Below, one piece after another: positions 18,892-29,651 of a stretch of 64,000 nucleotides of DNA. The notes below the pieces were generated by a model. It searched no databases. It had not been told where the DNA came from and saw only the letters and a program-made list of their open reading frames with translations. How positions within the stretch are numbered: position 1 is the stretch's first letter; each line of letters opens with the position of its first letter. A program made the translations under genes and the position numbers. The stretch covers positions 1 to 64,000 of the forward strand of contig NZ_JAMDGZ010000015.1 of the NCBI RefSeq assembly GCF_028656935.1. Reading direction: 5' to 3'. Origin of the DNA: Pseudomonas rubra. GTDB taxonomy: Bacteria; Pseudomonadota; Gammaproteobacteria; Pseudomonadales; Pseudomonadaceae.

Positions 18892-19119
18892 CTAGCCACC
18901 ACCCCACACCTTGAATCGGCCTAAGACCACCAATACCGAGCCGATTGCAAACCCAATCATCAATGCTAAGAGCACTACGGCTGCCGAGGGGAGCGAAGGC
19001 ACAGTGAACCCCAGAAACTGAAGCTCAACCATTTGCTGGTTTTCCAGCACAAAAAGGATGACTGCCGCACAAATCAGCGCCAAAAATACGACTAAGATAA
19101 ACCGCCTGAAGTTCCGCAA
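18892..19119 (-). CDS. LapA-domain (DUF1049) small membrane protein
   Basis: Protein of 75 aa with two membrane helices (about residues 7-27 and 42-65) joined by ENQQMVELQFLGFTVPS. The ENxQ-v-F pattern is typical of the lipopolysaccharide assembly protein A domain, a family linked in E. coli to regulation of LPS synthesis (LapA/YciS). It starts with TTG at 19119 behind AAGGAAGG, 20 bases after ihfB, so it is probably co-transcribed. In pseudomonads this small gene usually sits between ihfB and wzz. Function here is inferred from the family. Confidence 0.85.
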   Translation of the reverse strand: MRNFRRFILVVFLALICAAVILFVLENQQMVELQFLGFTVPSLPSAAVVLLALMIGFAIGSVLVVLGRFKVWGGG

Positions 19120-19139
19120 GGGGCCTTCCTTTTGTCCGA

Positions 19140-19436
19140 TTAGTGTTCTTGAGTTTCATCCTCATTCACCCGATCCCGCAACTCCTTACCTGGCTTGAAG
19201 TGTGGCACAAACTTGCCATCCAGGCTGACGGATTGGCCGGTTTTCGGGTTACGGCCTACGCGCGGGGCACGGTAATGCAGAGAGAAGCTGCCGAAGCCGC
19301 GGATTTCGATGCGGTCGCCAGTGGCCAGGCACTGGGACATTTGCTCAAGCATGGTCTTGATGGCCAGCTCGACATCCTTGGATGAGAGCAGCCCTTGATG
19401 GGTGACAATACGTTCGATCAGCTCCGACTTCGTCAT
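19140..19436 (-). CDS. ihfB: Integration host factor beta subunit
   Basis: Protein of 98 aa, the usual size of IHF-beta (HimD), which pairs with IhfA to bend [18 protein letters not shown] at the start and the DNA-binding arm [15 protein letters not shown] (about residues 56-70) are diagnostic; the Pro in the arm intercalates DNA. The ribosome site GAAGGG lies a few bases upstream of the ATG. It lies downstream of rpsA behind that gene's terminator, and is the conserved left landmark of Pseudomonas O-antigen loci. Confidence 0.98.
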   Translation of the reverse strand: MTKSELIERIVTHQGLLSSKDVELAIKTMLEQMSQCLATGDRIEIRGFGSFSLHYRAPRVGRNPKTGQSVSLDGKFVPHFKPGKELRDRVNEDETQEH

Positions 19437-19640
19437 ATTTTTCCCTTCTTTATCAAGCAGCTAGATCATTGCTTCGTAGTTTTTAGCATGACCTGAGGGA
19501 TTTGAACAGGGTGGTTCTTGACTTAAACGGAATTTGAAGAGACACGCTTTGCTGCAGTAGATGATAGCTCTTTGACACCAATTTCACCGAAGCTCACTGG
19601 CACAAGGGTTCCAGCCCCAGGCGCAAACTCCAGGCACAAA

Positions 19641-19670
19641 AAAGGGCGACCGAAGTCGCCCTTTTTAAAC
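19641..19670 (-). terminator. Terminator of rpsA
   Basis: Hairpin AAAGGGCGAC-CGAA-GTCGCCCTTT (19641-19664) with a run of T on the minus strand, 18 bases past the rpsA stop. The stem also has T residues on the plus side. Confidence 0.88.
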
Positions 19671-19681
19671 ACCAGCAGAAC

Positions 19682-21358
19682 TTAGTTCTGTTTGGCCATT
19701 GCCTGACGCAGCAGCGCAGCCATGGTGGTGTCAGCAGCTTCCGGAGCAGTTTCTTTCAGGCTCTGGATAGCTTCTTTCTCGTCAGCGTCGTCTTTCGACT
19801 TGATCGACAGCTGGATGACGCGCGATTTGCGGTCAACGCTGATGATCTTCGCTTCGATCTCTTCGCCTTCCTTCAGGACGTTACGTGCGTCTTCAACGCG
19901 GTCACGGCTGATTTCGGAAGCTTTCAGAGTGGCTTCGATGTCGTCGGCCAGGGTGATGATGGCGCCTTTGGCGTCAACTTCTTTTACAACACCCTTGACG
20001 ATTGCACCCTTGTCGTTCGAAGCAACGTACTCGGAGAACGGATCGCTTTCCAGTTGCTTGATACCCAGGGAGATGCGCTCGCGCTCTGGGTCAACCGACA
20101 GGATGACGGTGTCCAGCTCGTCGCCCTTCTTGAAGCGACGCACGGCTTCTTCGCCGACTTCGTTCCAGGAGATGTCCGACAGGTGAACCAGGCCGTCGAT
20201 GCCGCCGTCCAGACCAATGAAGATACCGAAATCGGTGATCGACTTGATGGTGCCGGAGATCTTGTCGCCCTTGTTGAACTGGCCAGAGAAGTCTTCCCAT
20301 GGGTTGGACTTGCACTGCTTGATGCCCAGGGAGATACGACGACGCTCTTCGTCGATGTCCAGAACCATGACTTCCACTTCGTCGCCGACTTGTACGACTT
20401 TCGAAGGGTGGATGTTCTTGTTGGTCCAGTCCATTTCGGAAACGTGTACCAGGCCTTCCACGCCTTCTTCCAGCTCTGCGAAGCAGCCGTAGTCGGTCAG
20501 GTTGGTAACACGCGCCATGACGCGGGTGCTTTCTGGGTAACGAGCCTTGATAGCAACCCATGGGTCTTCACCCAGTTGCTTCAGACCCAGGGATACACGG
20601 TTACGCTCGCGATCGTACTTCAGAACCTTGACATCGATCTCGTCGCCAACGTTGACGATTTCCGATGGGTGCTTGATACGCTTCCAGGCCATGTCGGTGA
20701 TGTGCAGCAGGCCATCAACGCCGCCCAGGTCAACGAATGCGCCGTAGTCGGTGAGGTTCTTGACGATACCTTTGACTTGCTGGCCTTCCTGCAGGGATTC
20801 GAGCAGAGCTTCGCGCTCGGCGCTGTTCTCGGCTTCCAGGACGCTGCGACGGGAAACGACAACGTTGTTGCGCTTCTGGTCCAGTTTGATGACCTTGAAT
20901 TCCAGCTCTTTGCCTTCCAGGTGGGTGGTGTCGCGCACTGGGCGGACATCAACCAGGGAACCAGGCAGGAACGCACGGATGCCGTTAACGTCGACAGTGA
21001 AGCCGCCTTTAACCTTACCGTTGATAACGCCCTTGACCACTTCTTCGGCGGCGAAAGCTGCTTCCAGAACAATCCAGCACTCGGCGCGCTTGGCTTTTTC
21101 ACGGGACAGTTTGGTTTCGCCAAAGCCGTCTTCGACCGCGTCCAGCGCAACGTGAACTTCGTCACCGACCTTGATGGTCAGTTCGCCAGCTTCGTTGTAG
21201 AACTGCTCGAGCGGGATGACACCCTCGGACTTCAGGCCAGCGTGTACGGTAACCCAGTCGCCGTCGATGTCGACAACGATACCGGTGATGATCGCACCCG
21301 GCTGAAGATTGAGGGTTTTCAGGCTTTCTTCAAAGAGTTCTGCAAAGCTTTCGCTCAT
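19682..21358 (-). CDS. rpsA: 30S ribosomal protein S1
   Basis: Protein of 558 aa, the usual length of gammaproteobacterial S1. Six S1 RNA-binding repeats are visible; the last four have the characteristic pattern of [14 protein letters not shown] and GLVHxSEMDW-like segments (for example [20 protein letters not shown] and [20 protein letters not shown]). It binds mRNA on the small subunit and supports initiation on weak Shine-Dalgarno sites. CAGGA precedes the ATG. It lies 125 bases downstream of cmk, the standard order; the leader may hold its autoregulatory structure. Confidence 0.99.
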   Translation of the reverse strand: MSESFAELFEESLKTLNLQPGAIITGIVVDIDGDWVTVHAGLKSEGVIPLEQFYNEAGELTIKVGDEVHVALDAVEDGFGETKLSREKAKRAECWIVLEAAFAAEEVVKGVINGKVKGGFTVDVNGIRAFLPGSLVDVRPVRDTTHLEGKELEFKVIKLDQKRNNVVVSRRSVLEAENSAEREALLESLQEGQQVKGIVKNLTDYGAFVDLGGVDGLLHITDMAWKRIKHPSEIVNVGDEIDVKVLKYDRERNRVSLGLKQLGEDPWVAIKARYPESTRVMARVTNLTDYGCFAELEEGVEGLVHVSEMDWTNKNIHPSKVVQVGDEVEVMVLDIDEERRRISLGIKQCKSNPWEDFSGQFNKGDKISGTIKSITDFGIFIGLDGGIDGLVHLSDISWNEVGEEAVRRFKKGDELDTVILSVDPERERISLGIKQLESDPFSEYVASNDKGAIVKGVVKEVDAKGAIITLADDIEATLKASEISRDRVEDARNVLKEGEEIEAKIISVDRKSRVIQLSIKSKDDADEKEAIQSLKETAPEAADTTMAALLRQAMAKQN

Positions 21359-21483
21359 TTTAATTCCTGTAGATTAGGGCGGTAGAAACGCCCATCAGCC
21401 ACATTCCAGACAATGTGGGTTTCGTTCATATAAAGGAAAGCCGACAGGACGTTGACTGGTGCCCCTGCCTGCTTCCCTGGTCA

Positions 21484-22170
21484 TCAGGCGATATCGCGCA
21501 GGGCAATCTCGCTCTTGATGCGTTGCAACACCTGCTCGATGGACAACTCCGTGGAATCCAGCTGGATCGCATCGGCCGCCGGTTTGAGCGGGGCCACTGC
21601 GCGCTGGGTGTCACGCTCATCGCGCGCACGGATCTCATCTAGCAGACTCGACAGACTAACATCTTCGCCCTTGCCCTTCAACTGCAAGTAACGGCGGCGG
21701 GCACGTTCCTCGGCACTGGCGGTCAGAAACACCTTCAGCGGTGCGTCCGGGAACACCACAGTGCCCATGTCGCGACCATCGGCAATCAGCCCCGGCGCTT
21801 CCTGGAACGCCCGCTGGCGCTGCAGCAAGGCATCGCGCACCGCGGGCAGCGAGGCCACCAGAGAGGCGCCAGCACCCACTGTTTCGGTACGGATGACATT
21901 GCTGACATCCTCGCCTTCGAGAATGATCTGCTGCAGCTTGCCCGGCTCGGCGGCGATGAACTGCACGTCCAGATGCGCCGCCAGCTTTACCAGCAGCTCT
22001 TCATTGGTCATGTCGACGCCGTGATTGCTCGCCGCAAACGCCAGCAGGCGATACAGCGCACCGGAGTCCAGCAGCTTCCAGCCCAACTCGCGGGCGAGCA
22101 GGCCCGCCACGGTACCCTTGCCCGAACCGCTTGGCCCGTCGATGGTGATGACCGGTGCATTCACGCTCAC
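21484..22170 (-). CDS. cmk: Cytidylate kinase
   Basis: P-loop kinase of 228 aa that phosphorylates CMP and dCMP. Motifs are [19 protein letters not shown] (Walker A, residues 8-26), [24 protein letters not shown] and [16 protein letters not shown]. It starts with GTG at 22170, which overlaps the stop of tyrA/aroA by four bases (GTGA), so it is translationally coupled. Confidence 0.98.
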   Translation of the reverse strand: MSVNAPVITIDGPSGSGKGTVAGLLARELGWKLLDSGALYRLLAFAASNHGVDMTNEELLVKLAAHLDVQFIAAEPGKLQQIILEGEDVSNVIRTETVGAGASLVASLPAVRDALLQRQRAFQEAPGLIADGRDMGTVVFPDAPLKVFLTASAEERARRRYLQLKGKGEDVSLSSLLDEIRARDERDTQRAVAPLKPAADAIQLDSTELSIEQVLQRIKSEIALRDIA

Positions 22171-24407
22171 GACTTGCCCTCTTCAGCAACACGGATGCCA
22201 ACTTCGGCGCACAGCGCCAGGAAGTTCGGGAAAGAAGTCGCGACGTTGGCACAGTCATGGATACGGATCGGCGCGGTAGCACGCAGCGAGGCAACGCTGA
22301 AGGCCATGGAAATGCGGTGATCGCCATGACCGTGCACTTCGCCACCGCCAATCACACCACCGTCGATGATGATGCCGTCCGGGGTCGGCTCGCACTTCAC
22401 GCCCAGAGCCAGCAGGCCATCGGCCATGACCTGGATGCGGTCCGACTCCTTGACCCGCAGCTCTTCGGCACCACGCAGCACAGTGCGGCCTTCGGCACAG
22501 GCCGCAGCAACGAACAACACCGGGAACTCGTCGATGGCCAGCGGCACCAGGTGCTCGGGGATCTCGATACCCTTGAGTTTAGCCCCGCGCACGCGCAGAT
22601 CAGCCACAGGCTCGCCGCCGACCTCACGCTGGTTTTCCAGGGTGATGTCGCCGCCCATCAGGCGCAGGATGTCAATGACGCCGGTACGGGTCGGGTTGAT
22701 GCCGACGTGCTCAAGCAGCAGTTCGGAACCTTCGGCGATCGATGCCGCCACCAGGAAGAAAGCCGCCGAGGAAATGTCTGCCGGCACCTCAATATGGGTG
22801 GCCGAAAGCTTGCCGCCGGACTCCAGCGAAGCGGTAGGACCTTCGACATTCACGCTGTAGCCAAAACCGCGGAGCATGCGCTCGGTATGGTCACGGGTCG
22901 GCGCAGGCTCGGTAACGGTGGTCTTGCCTTGGGCATACAGGCCGGCCAGCAGCAGGCAGGATTTGACCTGGGCACTGGCCATCGGCAGCGTGTAGGTCAG
23001 GGCCTTGAGCGTGTGACCACCGCGGATGGTCATCGGTGGACGACCCTCGGCGGCGGTCTCGATCACCGCGCCCATTTCCCGCAGCGGGTTGGCGACACGG
23101 TTCATCGGTCGCTTGGACAGCGAGGCATCACCGCTCAGCACGGTGTCGAACGGCTGAGCGGCCAGCAGGCCGGACAGCAGGCGCATCGAGGTGCCAGAGT
23201 TGCCCAGGTAGATCGGGCCTGGTGGCGGCTTCAGGCCATTGAGACCAACGCCATGAATGGTCACTCGGCCATGATGCGGACCTTCGATGACCACACCCAT
23301 GTCGCGGAAGGCTTGCAAGGTGGCCAGGGCGTCTTCGCCCTCGAGAAAACCTTCCACTTCGGTGGTGCCTTCGGCCAGGGAGCCGAGCATGATCGAGCGG
23401 TGGGAAATCGATTTGTCACCTGGTACGCGAATACGGCCGGACACGCGGCCACCAGGGTTTGCCAGGAAAATCAGGTCGTTGGAGTTCATAGCGTCCACAT
23501 AGGCCCGGCGGGCCAGGATTTTACTGAAATGCTCGCGGGCAACCCGGGCGCGCGTGAAGACGCCCAGCAATTGATGCCCATCCCCTGCATCGACCGCGTC
23601 GCGCAAGGCGTCGAGATCGCTGCGAAATGTATCCAGTGTGCGCAAGACAGCTTCGCGGTTGGCGAGAAAGATGTCGTGCCACATGACCGGGTCGCTTCCG
23701 GCAATTCTCGTGAAATCGCGGAAACCTCCGGCAGCGTAACGGAAGATATCGAGGTTTTCATTACGCTTGGCCAGGGAATCGACCAGGCCGAAGGCCAGCA
23801 GGTGTGGCAGGTGACTGGTAGCGGCCAGTACTTCGTCGTGACGCTCGACCTGCATGTGCTCGACATCAGCCTCCAGCACACGCCAGAGCTGGTCGACCAG
23901 CGCCAGCGCGGCCGGATCGGTTTCTGCCAGCGGCGTGAGAATGACTTTGTGACGACGGAACAGGGAGGCATTGGACGCCTCCACCCCGCTCTGTTCGGAG
24001 CCGGCAATCGGATGCCCGGGGACGAAACGCGGCAAATGCGCGGCCAGGGCCTGGCGCGCAGCACGCACGACATTGCCCTTGGCGCTGCCGACGTCGGTCA
24101 ACACCGCCTGCCCCAGATCAAGTCCGGCCAGACGTGCAAGCAGCTTCTCCATGGCCAGGATCGGCACTGCAAGCTGAATGACATCAGCGCCGACGCAAGC
24201 GGCAGCGAGGTCCTCTTCACAGCGGTCGACCACGCCCAGCTCCACCGCCAGCTTGCGCGACTGCGGATCCAGGTCGACACCGACCACCTCGCGACACAGG
24301 CCGCTTTCACGCAGGCCCTTGGCGAAAGAACCGCCAATCAGGCCCAAGCCGACCACCACCAGCCGACCGATGATCGGCTCAGACTTGCTTACCACGACTT
24401 CAACCAC
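22167..24407 (-). CDS. aroA: Fused prephenate dehydrogenase / EPSP synthase (TyrA-AroA)
   Basis: Bifunctional protein of 746 aa, a fusion known in Pseudomonas. Residues 1 to about 300 are prephenate dehydrogenase (NAD site [29 protein letters not shown]), for tyrosine synthesis. From about 310 to the end is 5-enolpyruvylshikimate-3-phosphate synthase ([55 protein letters not shown]), for chorismate synthesis. The EPSPS half carries RDHTE, GDKS, SAQVK and NPTR, the set that defines class II, glyphosate-tolerant enzymes. A GTG start at 24407 is used. pheA is 45 bases upstream; there is no hisC between them. Confidence 0.96.
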   Translation of the reverse strand: MVEVVVSKSEPIIGRLVVVGLGLIGGSFAKGLRESGLCREVVGVDLDPQSRKLAVELGVVDRCEEDLAAACVGADVIQLAVPILAMEKLLARLAGLDLGQAVLTDVGSAKGNVVRAARQALAAHLPRFVPGHPIAGSEQSGVEASNASLFRRHKVILTPLAETDPAALALVDQLWRVLEADVEHMQVERHDEVLAATSHLPHLLAFGLVDSLAKRNENLDIFRYAAGGFRDFTRIAGSDPVMWHDIFLANREAVLRTLDTFRSDLDALRDAVDAGDGHQLLGVFTRARVAREHFSKILARRAYVDAMNSNDLIFLANPGGRVSGRIRVPGDKSISHRSIMLGSLAEGTTEVEGFLEGEDALATLQAFRDMGVVIEGPHHGRVTIHGVGLNGLKPPPGPIYLGNSGTSMRLLSGLLAAQPFDTVLSGDASLSKRPMNRVANPLREMGAVIETAAEGRPPMTIRGGHTLKALTYTLPMASAQVKSCLLLAGLYAQGKTTVTEPAPTRDHTERMLRGFGYSVNVEGPTASLESGGKLSATHIEVPADISSAAFFLVAASIAEGSELLLEHVGINPTRTGVIDILRLMGGDITLENQREVGGEPVADLRVRGAKLKGIEIPEHLVPLAIDEFPVLFVAAACAEGRTVLRGAEELRVKESDRIQVMADGLLALGVKCEPTPDGIIIDGGVIGGGEVHGHGDHRISMAFSVASLRATAPIRIHDCANVATSFPNFLALCAEVGIRVAEEGKS

Positions 24408-24451
24408 GGAGCTGGACCCTGTTCAAAACTGCATGTACGCCACTCATAACC

Positions 24452-25549
24452 TCAGAGTACCGCTTTGGGGTAGGAACCCAGTACCTTCAGGGCCACGGCT
24501 TCCTGACTGATCTGCTCCAGCACGGCCTTGATCAGCGGATCGCGGTGGTGGCCGACGAAATCGATGAAGAACACGTAGGTCCATTTGCCGCTGCGCGAAG
24601 GACGAGTCTCGATACGGGTCAGGTCGATACCGTTCTCATGGAACGGCACCAGCAGCTCGTGCAAGGCACCTGGTTTGTTGCTCATGGAGACAATGATCGA
24701 AGTCTTGTCGTCGCCGGTCGGCGGCACTTCCTGGTTGCCGATCATCAGAAAACGCGTGGAGTTGTCCGGACGGTCTTCGATCTTCTCGGCCAGGCGAGTC
24801 AGGCCGTACAGACCCGCCGCCATGTCGCCGGCGATGGCCGCCGAGTTCCACTCACCCTTGACCCGCTTGGCCGCTTCAGCGTTGCTCGACACCGCCACGC
24901 GCTCGACATTCGGGTAATGGGCATCCAGCCACTTGCGGCACTGGGCCAGCGACTGGGCGTGGGAGTAGATCCGGCTGATGCTGTCGGTCTTGGTGTTCTC
25001 GCCCACCAGCAGGTGGTGGTGAATACGCAGCTCGACTTCGCCGCAAATAACCATGTCGTGCTCTAGGAAGCTGTCGAGGGTATGGTTGACAGCACCTTCG
25101 GTGGAGTTCTCCACCGGCACCACGCCAAAATTGACGGCGCCGGCCGCCACCTCACGGAACACTTCGTCGATTGCCGCCATCGGCTTGCTGATCACCGCAT
25201 GACCGAAGTGCTTCATTGCCGCAGCCTGGGTAAAGGTACCCTCTGGACCGAGGTAGGCAATCTTGAGCGGCTGCTCCAGGGCCAGGCACGATGACATTAT
25301 TTCGCGGAACAACCGCGCCATCTCTTCGTTGCCCAATGGCCCCGGGTTGCGCTGCATGACGCGCTTGAGTACCTGCGCCTCGCGCTCGGGGCGATAGAAC
25401 ACCGGGGCCTCGCCTTCGGCCAGGGTCGCGGTCTTGACCCGCGCCACTTCTTGCGCGCAGCGGGCACGGTCACTGATCAGCTCGAGAATCTTCTCGTCGA
25501 GACTGTCGATGCGCACCCGCAGCGCCTTGAGTTCCTGCTCCGACATCAT
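24452..25549 (-). CDS. pheA: Chorismate mutase / prephenate dehydratase (P-protein)
   Basis: Bifunctional P-protein of 364-365 aa for phenylalanine synthesis. Residues 1-90 are an AroQ chorismate mutase (LRVRIDSLDEKILELISDRA). Residues about 95-275 are prephenate dehydratase (LGPEGTFTQAAA, VVPVENSTEGAVNHTLD, NSTRFLMIG). The C-terminal ACT domain (KTSIIVSMSNKPGALHELL, RIETRPSR) binds phenylalanine for feedback control. Two adjacent ATG codons (25549, 25546) could start it; GGAG suits both. The serC stop overlaps the start, so the two are coupled. Confidence 0.98.
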   Translation of the reverse strand: MMSEQELKALRVRIDSLDEKILELISDRARCAQEVARVKTATLAEGEAPVFYRPEREAQVLKRVMQRNPGPLGNEEMARLFREIMSSCLALEQPLKIAYLGPEGTFTQAAAMKHFGHAVISKPMAAIDEVFREVAAGAVNFGVVPVENSTEGAVNHTLDSFLEHDMVICGEVELRIHHHLLVGENTKTDSISRIYSHAQSLAQCRKWLDAHYPNVERVAVSSNAEAAKRVKGEWNSAAIAGDMAAGLYGLTRLAEKIEDRPDNSTRFLMIGNQEVPPTGDDKTSIIVSMSNKPGALHELLVPFHENGIDLTRIETRPSRSGKWTYVFFIDFVGHHRDPLIKAVLEQISQEAVALKVLGSYPKAVL

Positions 25550-26631
25550 CCGTGCTCCTTCTCGAATTCAGCCATGTAGTCAACCAGCGCTTCAACGGCA
25601 TCCAGGCCAAGCGCGTTGTAGATCGAGGCACGCATACCGCCAACCGAACGGTGCCCCTTGAGATTCAGCAAACCACGGGCGTCGGCACCGGCGAGGAAGG
25701 CCTTGTCCAGGCGTTCATCGGCCAGACGGAACGGCACGTTCATCCACGAACGGGCGTTGACGTCGATCGGGTTGGTGTAGAACGCGCTGCTGTCGATAAA
25801 ACCGTACAGGCGGTCTTTCTTGGCCCGGTTGCGCTGCTCCATGGCCTCGACGCCACCCTGCTCCTTGAGCCACTCGAACACCAGCCCGGACAGGTACCAG
25901 GAGTAGGTCGCCGGGGTGTTGTACATCGAGCCGTTGTCGGCCGCGACCTTGTAGTCGAGCATGGTCGGGCAACTGCTGCGGGCCCGGCCAAGCAGGTCTT
26001 CACGGACAATCACCACCACCAGGCCGCTCGGGCCGATGTTCTTCTGGGCGCCCGCGTAGATCAGGCCGAAGTTGGAGACGTCAATCGGACGCGAGAGGAT
26101 GTCCGAGGACATATCGACCACCAGCGGCACGTCACCGGTCTGCGGCACCCAATCGAACTCCAGACCACCGATGGTCTCGTTCGAGGCGTAGTGCACGTAG
26201 GCGGCGTTGTTGCTCAGGTTCCATTCGTTCTGGCCAGGGATGGCCAGGTAGTCGTAAGCCTTGGCGCTGGCCGCAACGTTGATGTTGCCGTAGCGACGGG
26301 CTTCCTCGATGGCTTTTTTCGACCAGATACCGGTTTCGATATAGTCGGCGGTGCCGTTCTCGGGCAGCAGGTTGAGCGGGATTTCGGCGAACTGCTGGCT
26401 CGCACCGCCTTGCAGGAACAGCACCTTGTAATTGCTGGGAATGGACATCAGGTCGCGCAGATCCTGCTCGGCCTTTTCGGCGATGGCCACGTAGTCATCG
26501 CTACGGTGACTCATCTCCATCACCGACAGGCCTTTATCACGCCAGTTCAGCATTTCAGCCTGGGCGCGCTGCAGTACAGCGTCAGGGAGCGCAGCAGGGC
26601 CTGCGCAGAAGTTAAAGGCTCGTTTGCTCAC
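25546..26631 (-). CDS. serC: Phosphoserine aminotransferase
   Basis: PLP aminotransferase of 361 aa that makes 3-phosphoserine for serine and, through the same activity, 4-phosphohydroxythreonine for pyridoxal phosphate. The start is VSKRAFNFCAGPAALPDAVL with GTG at 26631. Other motifs are LFLQGGASQQFAEIPLNLL and the PLP-lysine segment IYAGAQKNIGPSG. The frame is open further upstream, but those residues do not belong to the family. It lies between gyrA (about 100 bases upstream) and pheA. Confidence 0.98.
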   Translation of the reverse strand: MSKRAFNFCAGPAALPDAVLQRAQAEMLNWRDKGLSVMEMSHRSDDYVAIAEKAEQDLRDLMSIPSNYKVLFLQGGASQQFAEIPLNLLPENGTADYIETGIWSKKAIEEARRYGNINVAASAKAYDYLAIPGQNEWNLSNNAAYVHYASNETIGGLEFDWVPQTGDVPLVVDMSSDILSRPIDVSNFGLIYAGAQKNIGPSGLVVVIVREDLLGRARSSCPTMLDYKVAADNGSMYNTPATYSWYLSGLVFEWLKEQGGVEAMEQRNRAKKDRLYGFIDSSAFYTNPIDVNARSWMNVPFRLADERLDKAFLAGADARGLLNLKGHRSVGGMRASIYNALGLDAVEALVDYMAEFEKEHG

Positions 26632-26730
26632 ATCCACTCTCGCTCTGCTCTCGATGTCCGCAGGAGCCGACCGGGCAGCGAGCTGTACTCCACTGCCGCG
26701 GCCTTCCCCCATCAGGGTTGCGCTACTAAT

Positions 26731-29373
26731 TTATTCCGGCTGCGCCTCTTCGTCGGCTGCGGCGTCGGCCTGTGGCGCAGCATCTGCATCCACGTCAGCG
26801 CCATCCACCTCGGCGTCGAAGTCCTCGTCGCCTTCCTCTTCGGACGGCTCCTGGACACGCTCCAGCCCTACCAGGGTCTCGTCGCTGGCCAGCTTGATGA
26901 GGGTCACGCCCTGAGTGTTACGACCCAGGCTGGAGACTTCACCAACGCGGGTACGGACCAGAGTGCCCTGGTCGGAAATCAGCATGATTTCCTCACCATC
27001 CTGCACCTGCACGGCACCGACCAGACGGCCATTGCGATCGTTGCTGACCATGGCGATAACGCCCTGACCACCACGCTTGTACTCGGGGAACTCGGCGATT
27101 TCGGTACGCTTGCCGTAACCACGTTCGGACGCGGTGAGGATCTGGCTGCCTTCTTCCGGAATGATCATGGAGATCAGCTTTTGCCCTTCGGCCAGGCGCA
27201 TGCCGCGCACACCGCGAGCGGTACGGCCCATGGCGCGAACGTCGGACTCCTTGAAACGGGTGACCTTGCCTGCGTCGGAGAACAGCATGACTTCACGCTC
27301 GCCATCGGTGATGGCCGCGGAAATCAGCACGTCGCCTTCGTCCAGCTCCAGGGCGATCAGGCCGACACTGCGCTGACGGCTGAAGGATTCCAGCGGGGTC
27401 TTCTTCACGGTGCCGTTGGCGGTGGCCATGAAGATGAAGTGACCTTCGGTGTATTCCTCGACCGGCAACATGGTCGAAATGTACTCGCCCTCGTCCAGTG
27501 GCAGCAGGTTGACCAACGGTCGACCGCGCGCGGCACGAGAGGCCTCCGGGATTTCATAGGTCTTGAGCCAGTACACCTTGCCCTTGCTGGAGAACAGCAG
27601 CAGGGTGGTGTGACTGTTGGCAACCAGCAGGTGCGAGATGTAGTCCTCGTCCTTGACGCCAGTAGCCGACTTGCCTTTGCCACCGCGACGCTGGGCCTGG
27701 TAGGCGGCCAGCGGCTGAGTCTTGGCGTAGCCGCCATGGGAGATGGTCACAACCCGGTCTTCTTCCGGAATCATGTCACCCAGGGTCAGATCCAGGCGTG
27801 CATCGAGGATCTCGGTGCGGCGCACGTCGCCGTATTCGGCACGGATCAGCTCCAGCTCTTCGCGGATCACTTCCATCAGGCGCTCGGCGCTGTTGAGGAT
27901 GCGGATCAGCTCGCCGATCTGCTTGAGGATCTCCTGGTACTCGGCCAGCAGCTTCTCGTGCTCAAGGCCGGTCAGGCGGTGCAGGCGCAGGTCCAGAATG
28001 GCCTGGGCCTGTTCTGGCGACAGGAAGTACTTGCCATCACGCAGGCCGAATTGCGGATCGAGATTTTCCGGACGGCAGGAGTCGGCACCGGCGCGCTCAA
28101 CCATGACCTGCACGGCGCTGGATTCCCACGGCGTGCTGATCAGCGCTTCCTTGGCCTCGGATGGGGTCGGCGAAGCCTTGATCAGGGCGATCACCGGATC
28201 GATGTTGGACAGGGCAACTGCCTGACCTTCAAGGATGTGACCACGCTCGCGCGCCTTGCGCAGTTCGAACACGGTACGACGGGTGACCACTTCGCGGCGG
28301 TGACGCACGAACGCCTCAAGCAGATCCTTGAGATTCAGAACCCGCGGACGGCCGTCGATCAGGGCGACGATGTTGATGCCGAACACGGCCTGCAACTGGG
28401 TCTGGGCGTAGAGGTTGTTGAGGATGACCTCAGGCACTTCGCCACGACGCAGCTCAATGACGATACGCATACCGTCCTTGTCGGACTCGTCGCGCAGCTC
28501 GGTAATGCCTTCGAGTTTCTTCTCCTTGACCAGCTCGGCGATCTTTTCGATCAAGCGCGCTTTGTTCAGCTGATAAGGCAGCTCGGTGACAACGATCTGC
28601 TGGCGACCGCCAACCTTGTCGATGTCTTCGACCATCGAGCGGGCGCGCATGTAGATCTTGCCGCGACCGGTACGGTACGCCTCAATGATACCCTGACGGC
28701 CATTGATGATCGCCGCGGTCGGGAAGTCGGGACCGGGGATGAACTGCATCAGCTCATCGACGGTGATGTCGGCGTTGTCGATCAGTGCCAGGCAACCGTC
28801 GATGACTTCACCGAGGTTGTGTGGCGGAATGTTGGTCGCCATGCCCACGGCAATACCGCTGGAGCCGTTGACCAGCAGGTTGGGAATCTTGGTCGGCATG
28901 ACCGCCGGGATCTGCTCGGTACCGTCGTAGTTGGGTACCCAGTCGACCGTCTCTTTGTGCAGGTCGGCCAGCAGCTCGTGGGCCAGTTTGGTCATGCGCA
29001 CTTCGGTGTATCGCATGGCGGCGGCGTTGTCGCCGTCGACCGAACCGAAGTTACCCTGGCCGTCGACCAGCAGGTAACGCAGCGAGAACGGCTGGGCCAT
29101 ACGTACGATGGTGTCGTAAACAGCGGTATCACCATGCGGGTGATACTTACCGATCACGTCACCGACCACACGGGCGGATTTCTTGTACGGTTTGTTCCAG
29201 TCGTTACCCAGTTCGCTCATCGCAAACAGAACGCGGCGATGCACGGGCTTCAAGCCATCACGCGCATCGGGCAGTGCACGCCCGACAATGACGCTCATCG
29301 CGTAGTCGAGGTAGGACTGTCTCAGTTCGTCTTCGATATTGACCGGGAGGATTTCTTTGGCCAGTTCGCCCAT
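26731..29373 (-). CDS. gyrA: DNA gyrase subunit A
   Basis: Type II topoisomerase subunit of 880 aa. The start [20 protein letters not shown], catalytic Tyr122 (RYTEVRM) and the GyrA box QRRGGKGK in the C-terminal beta-pinwheel are clear. The quinolone-resistance region reads [13 protein letters not shown], with Thr83 and Asp87 (E. coli numbering), the usual wild-type residues for Pseudomonas. The tail is acidic ([16 protein letters not shown]). The ATG at 29373 is used; residues upstream do not fit the family. An inverted repeat lies in the leader (29438-29462). Confidence 0.99.
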   Translation of the reverse strand: MGELAKEILPVNIEDELRQSYLDYAMSVIVGRALPDARDGLKPVHRRVLFAMSELGNDWNKPYKKSARVVGDVIGKYHPHGDTAVYDTIVRMAQPFSLRYLLVDGQGNFGSVDGDNAAAMRYTEVRMTKLAHELLADLHKETVDWVPNYDGTEQIPAVMPTKIPNLLVNGSSGIAVGMATNIPPHNLGEVIDGCLALIDNADITVDELMQFIPGPDFPTAAIINGRQGIIEAYRTGRGKIYMRARSMVEDIDKVGGRQQIVVTELPYQLNKARLIEKIAELVKEKKLEGITELRDESDKDGMRIVIELRRGEVPEVILNNLYAQTQLQAVFGINIVALIDGRPRVLNLKDLLEAFVRHRREVVTRRTVFELRKARERGHILEGQAVALSNIDPVIALIKASPTPSEAKEALISTPWESSAVQVMVERAGADSCRPENLDPQFGLRDGKYFLSPEQAQAILDLRLHRLTGLEHEKLLAEYQEILKQIGELIRILNSAERLMEVIREELELIRAEYGDVRRTEILDARLDLTLGDMIPEEDRVVTISHGGYAKTQPLAAYQAQRRGGKGKSATGVKDEDYISHLLVANSHTTLLLFSSKGKVYWLKTYEIPEASRAARGRPLVNLLPLDEGEYISTMLPVEEYTEGHFIFMATANGTVKKTPLESFSRQRSVGLIALELDEGDVLISAAITDGEREVMLFSDAGKVTRFKESDVRAMGRTARGVRGMRLAEGQKLISMIIPEEGSQILTASERGYGKRTEIAEFPEYKRGGQGVIAMVSNDRNGRLVGAVQVQDGEEIMLISDQGTLVRTRVGEVSSLGRNTQGVTLIKLASDETLVGLERVQEPSEEEGDEDFDAEVDGADVDADAAPQADAAADEEAQPE

Positions 29374-29437
29374 GAGAAGCCTGATTCCTTTTTCTGGTGA
29401 AACCTCGTCACATCCATATGGGACGAACGAAGCTCGC

Positions 29438-29462
29438 CGCTGCAAAGTGACTCCTTGCAGCG
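29438..29462 (-). promoter_or_regulatory. Inverted repeat in the gyrA leader
   Basis: Perfect 8-bp arms CGCTGCAA and TTGCAGCG with a 9-base spacer, 65 to 89 bases upstream of the gyrA ATG. It could be a 5' leader hairpin or a regulator site. No T run follows, so it is not a terminator. Confidence 0.4.
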
Positions 29463-29651
29463 ACTTACGACAAATCAACGAGTTATGCCATGGATCTGCG
29501 CAGTAAAGGCAGCCCCTTAGGGCGACCTTGGAAACCGTCGGATGTTACCACAATCGCCCAGAGGGTGGGAGTAGCCTGCGGCACTACTACCCTACTGCTC
29601 GTCGATAACGCCCGTTAGCCGCCACAGCAGGCCGCAGACGAGGACAAACAC

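Noticed and set aside
20054..21385. Plus-strand open frame opposite rpsA
   Set aside because: Shadow of repeated S1 domains; no ribosome site.
22155..24449. Long plus-strand open frame opposite tyrA/aroA
   Set aside because: Antisense shadow of a well-supported fusion gene, with His/Gln-rich meaningless sequence.
25552..29400. Very long plus-strand open frame (over 1,200 codons) opposite serC and gyrA
   Set aside because: It mirrors two clear genes on the minus strand; the product has no family features and arises from G+C-rich codon bias.
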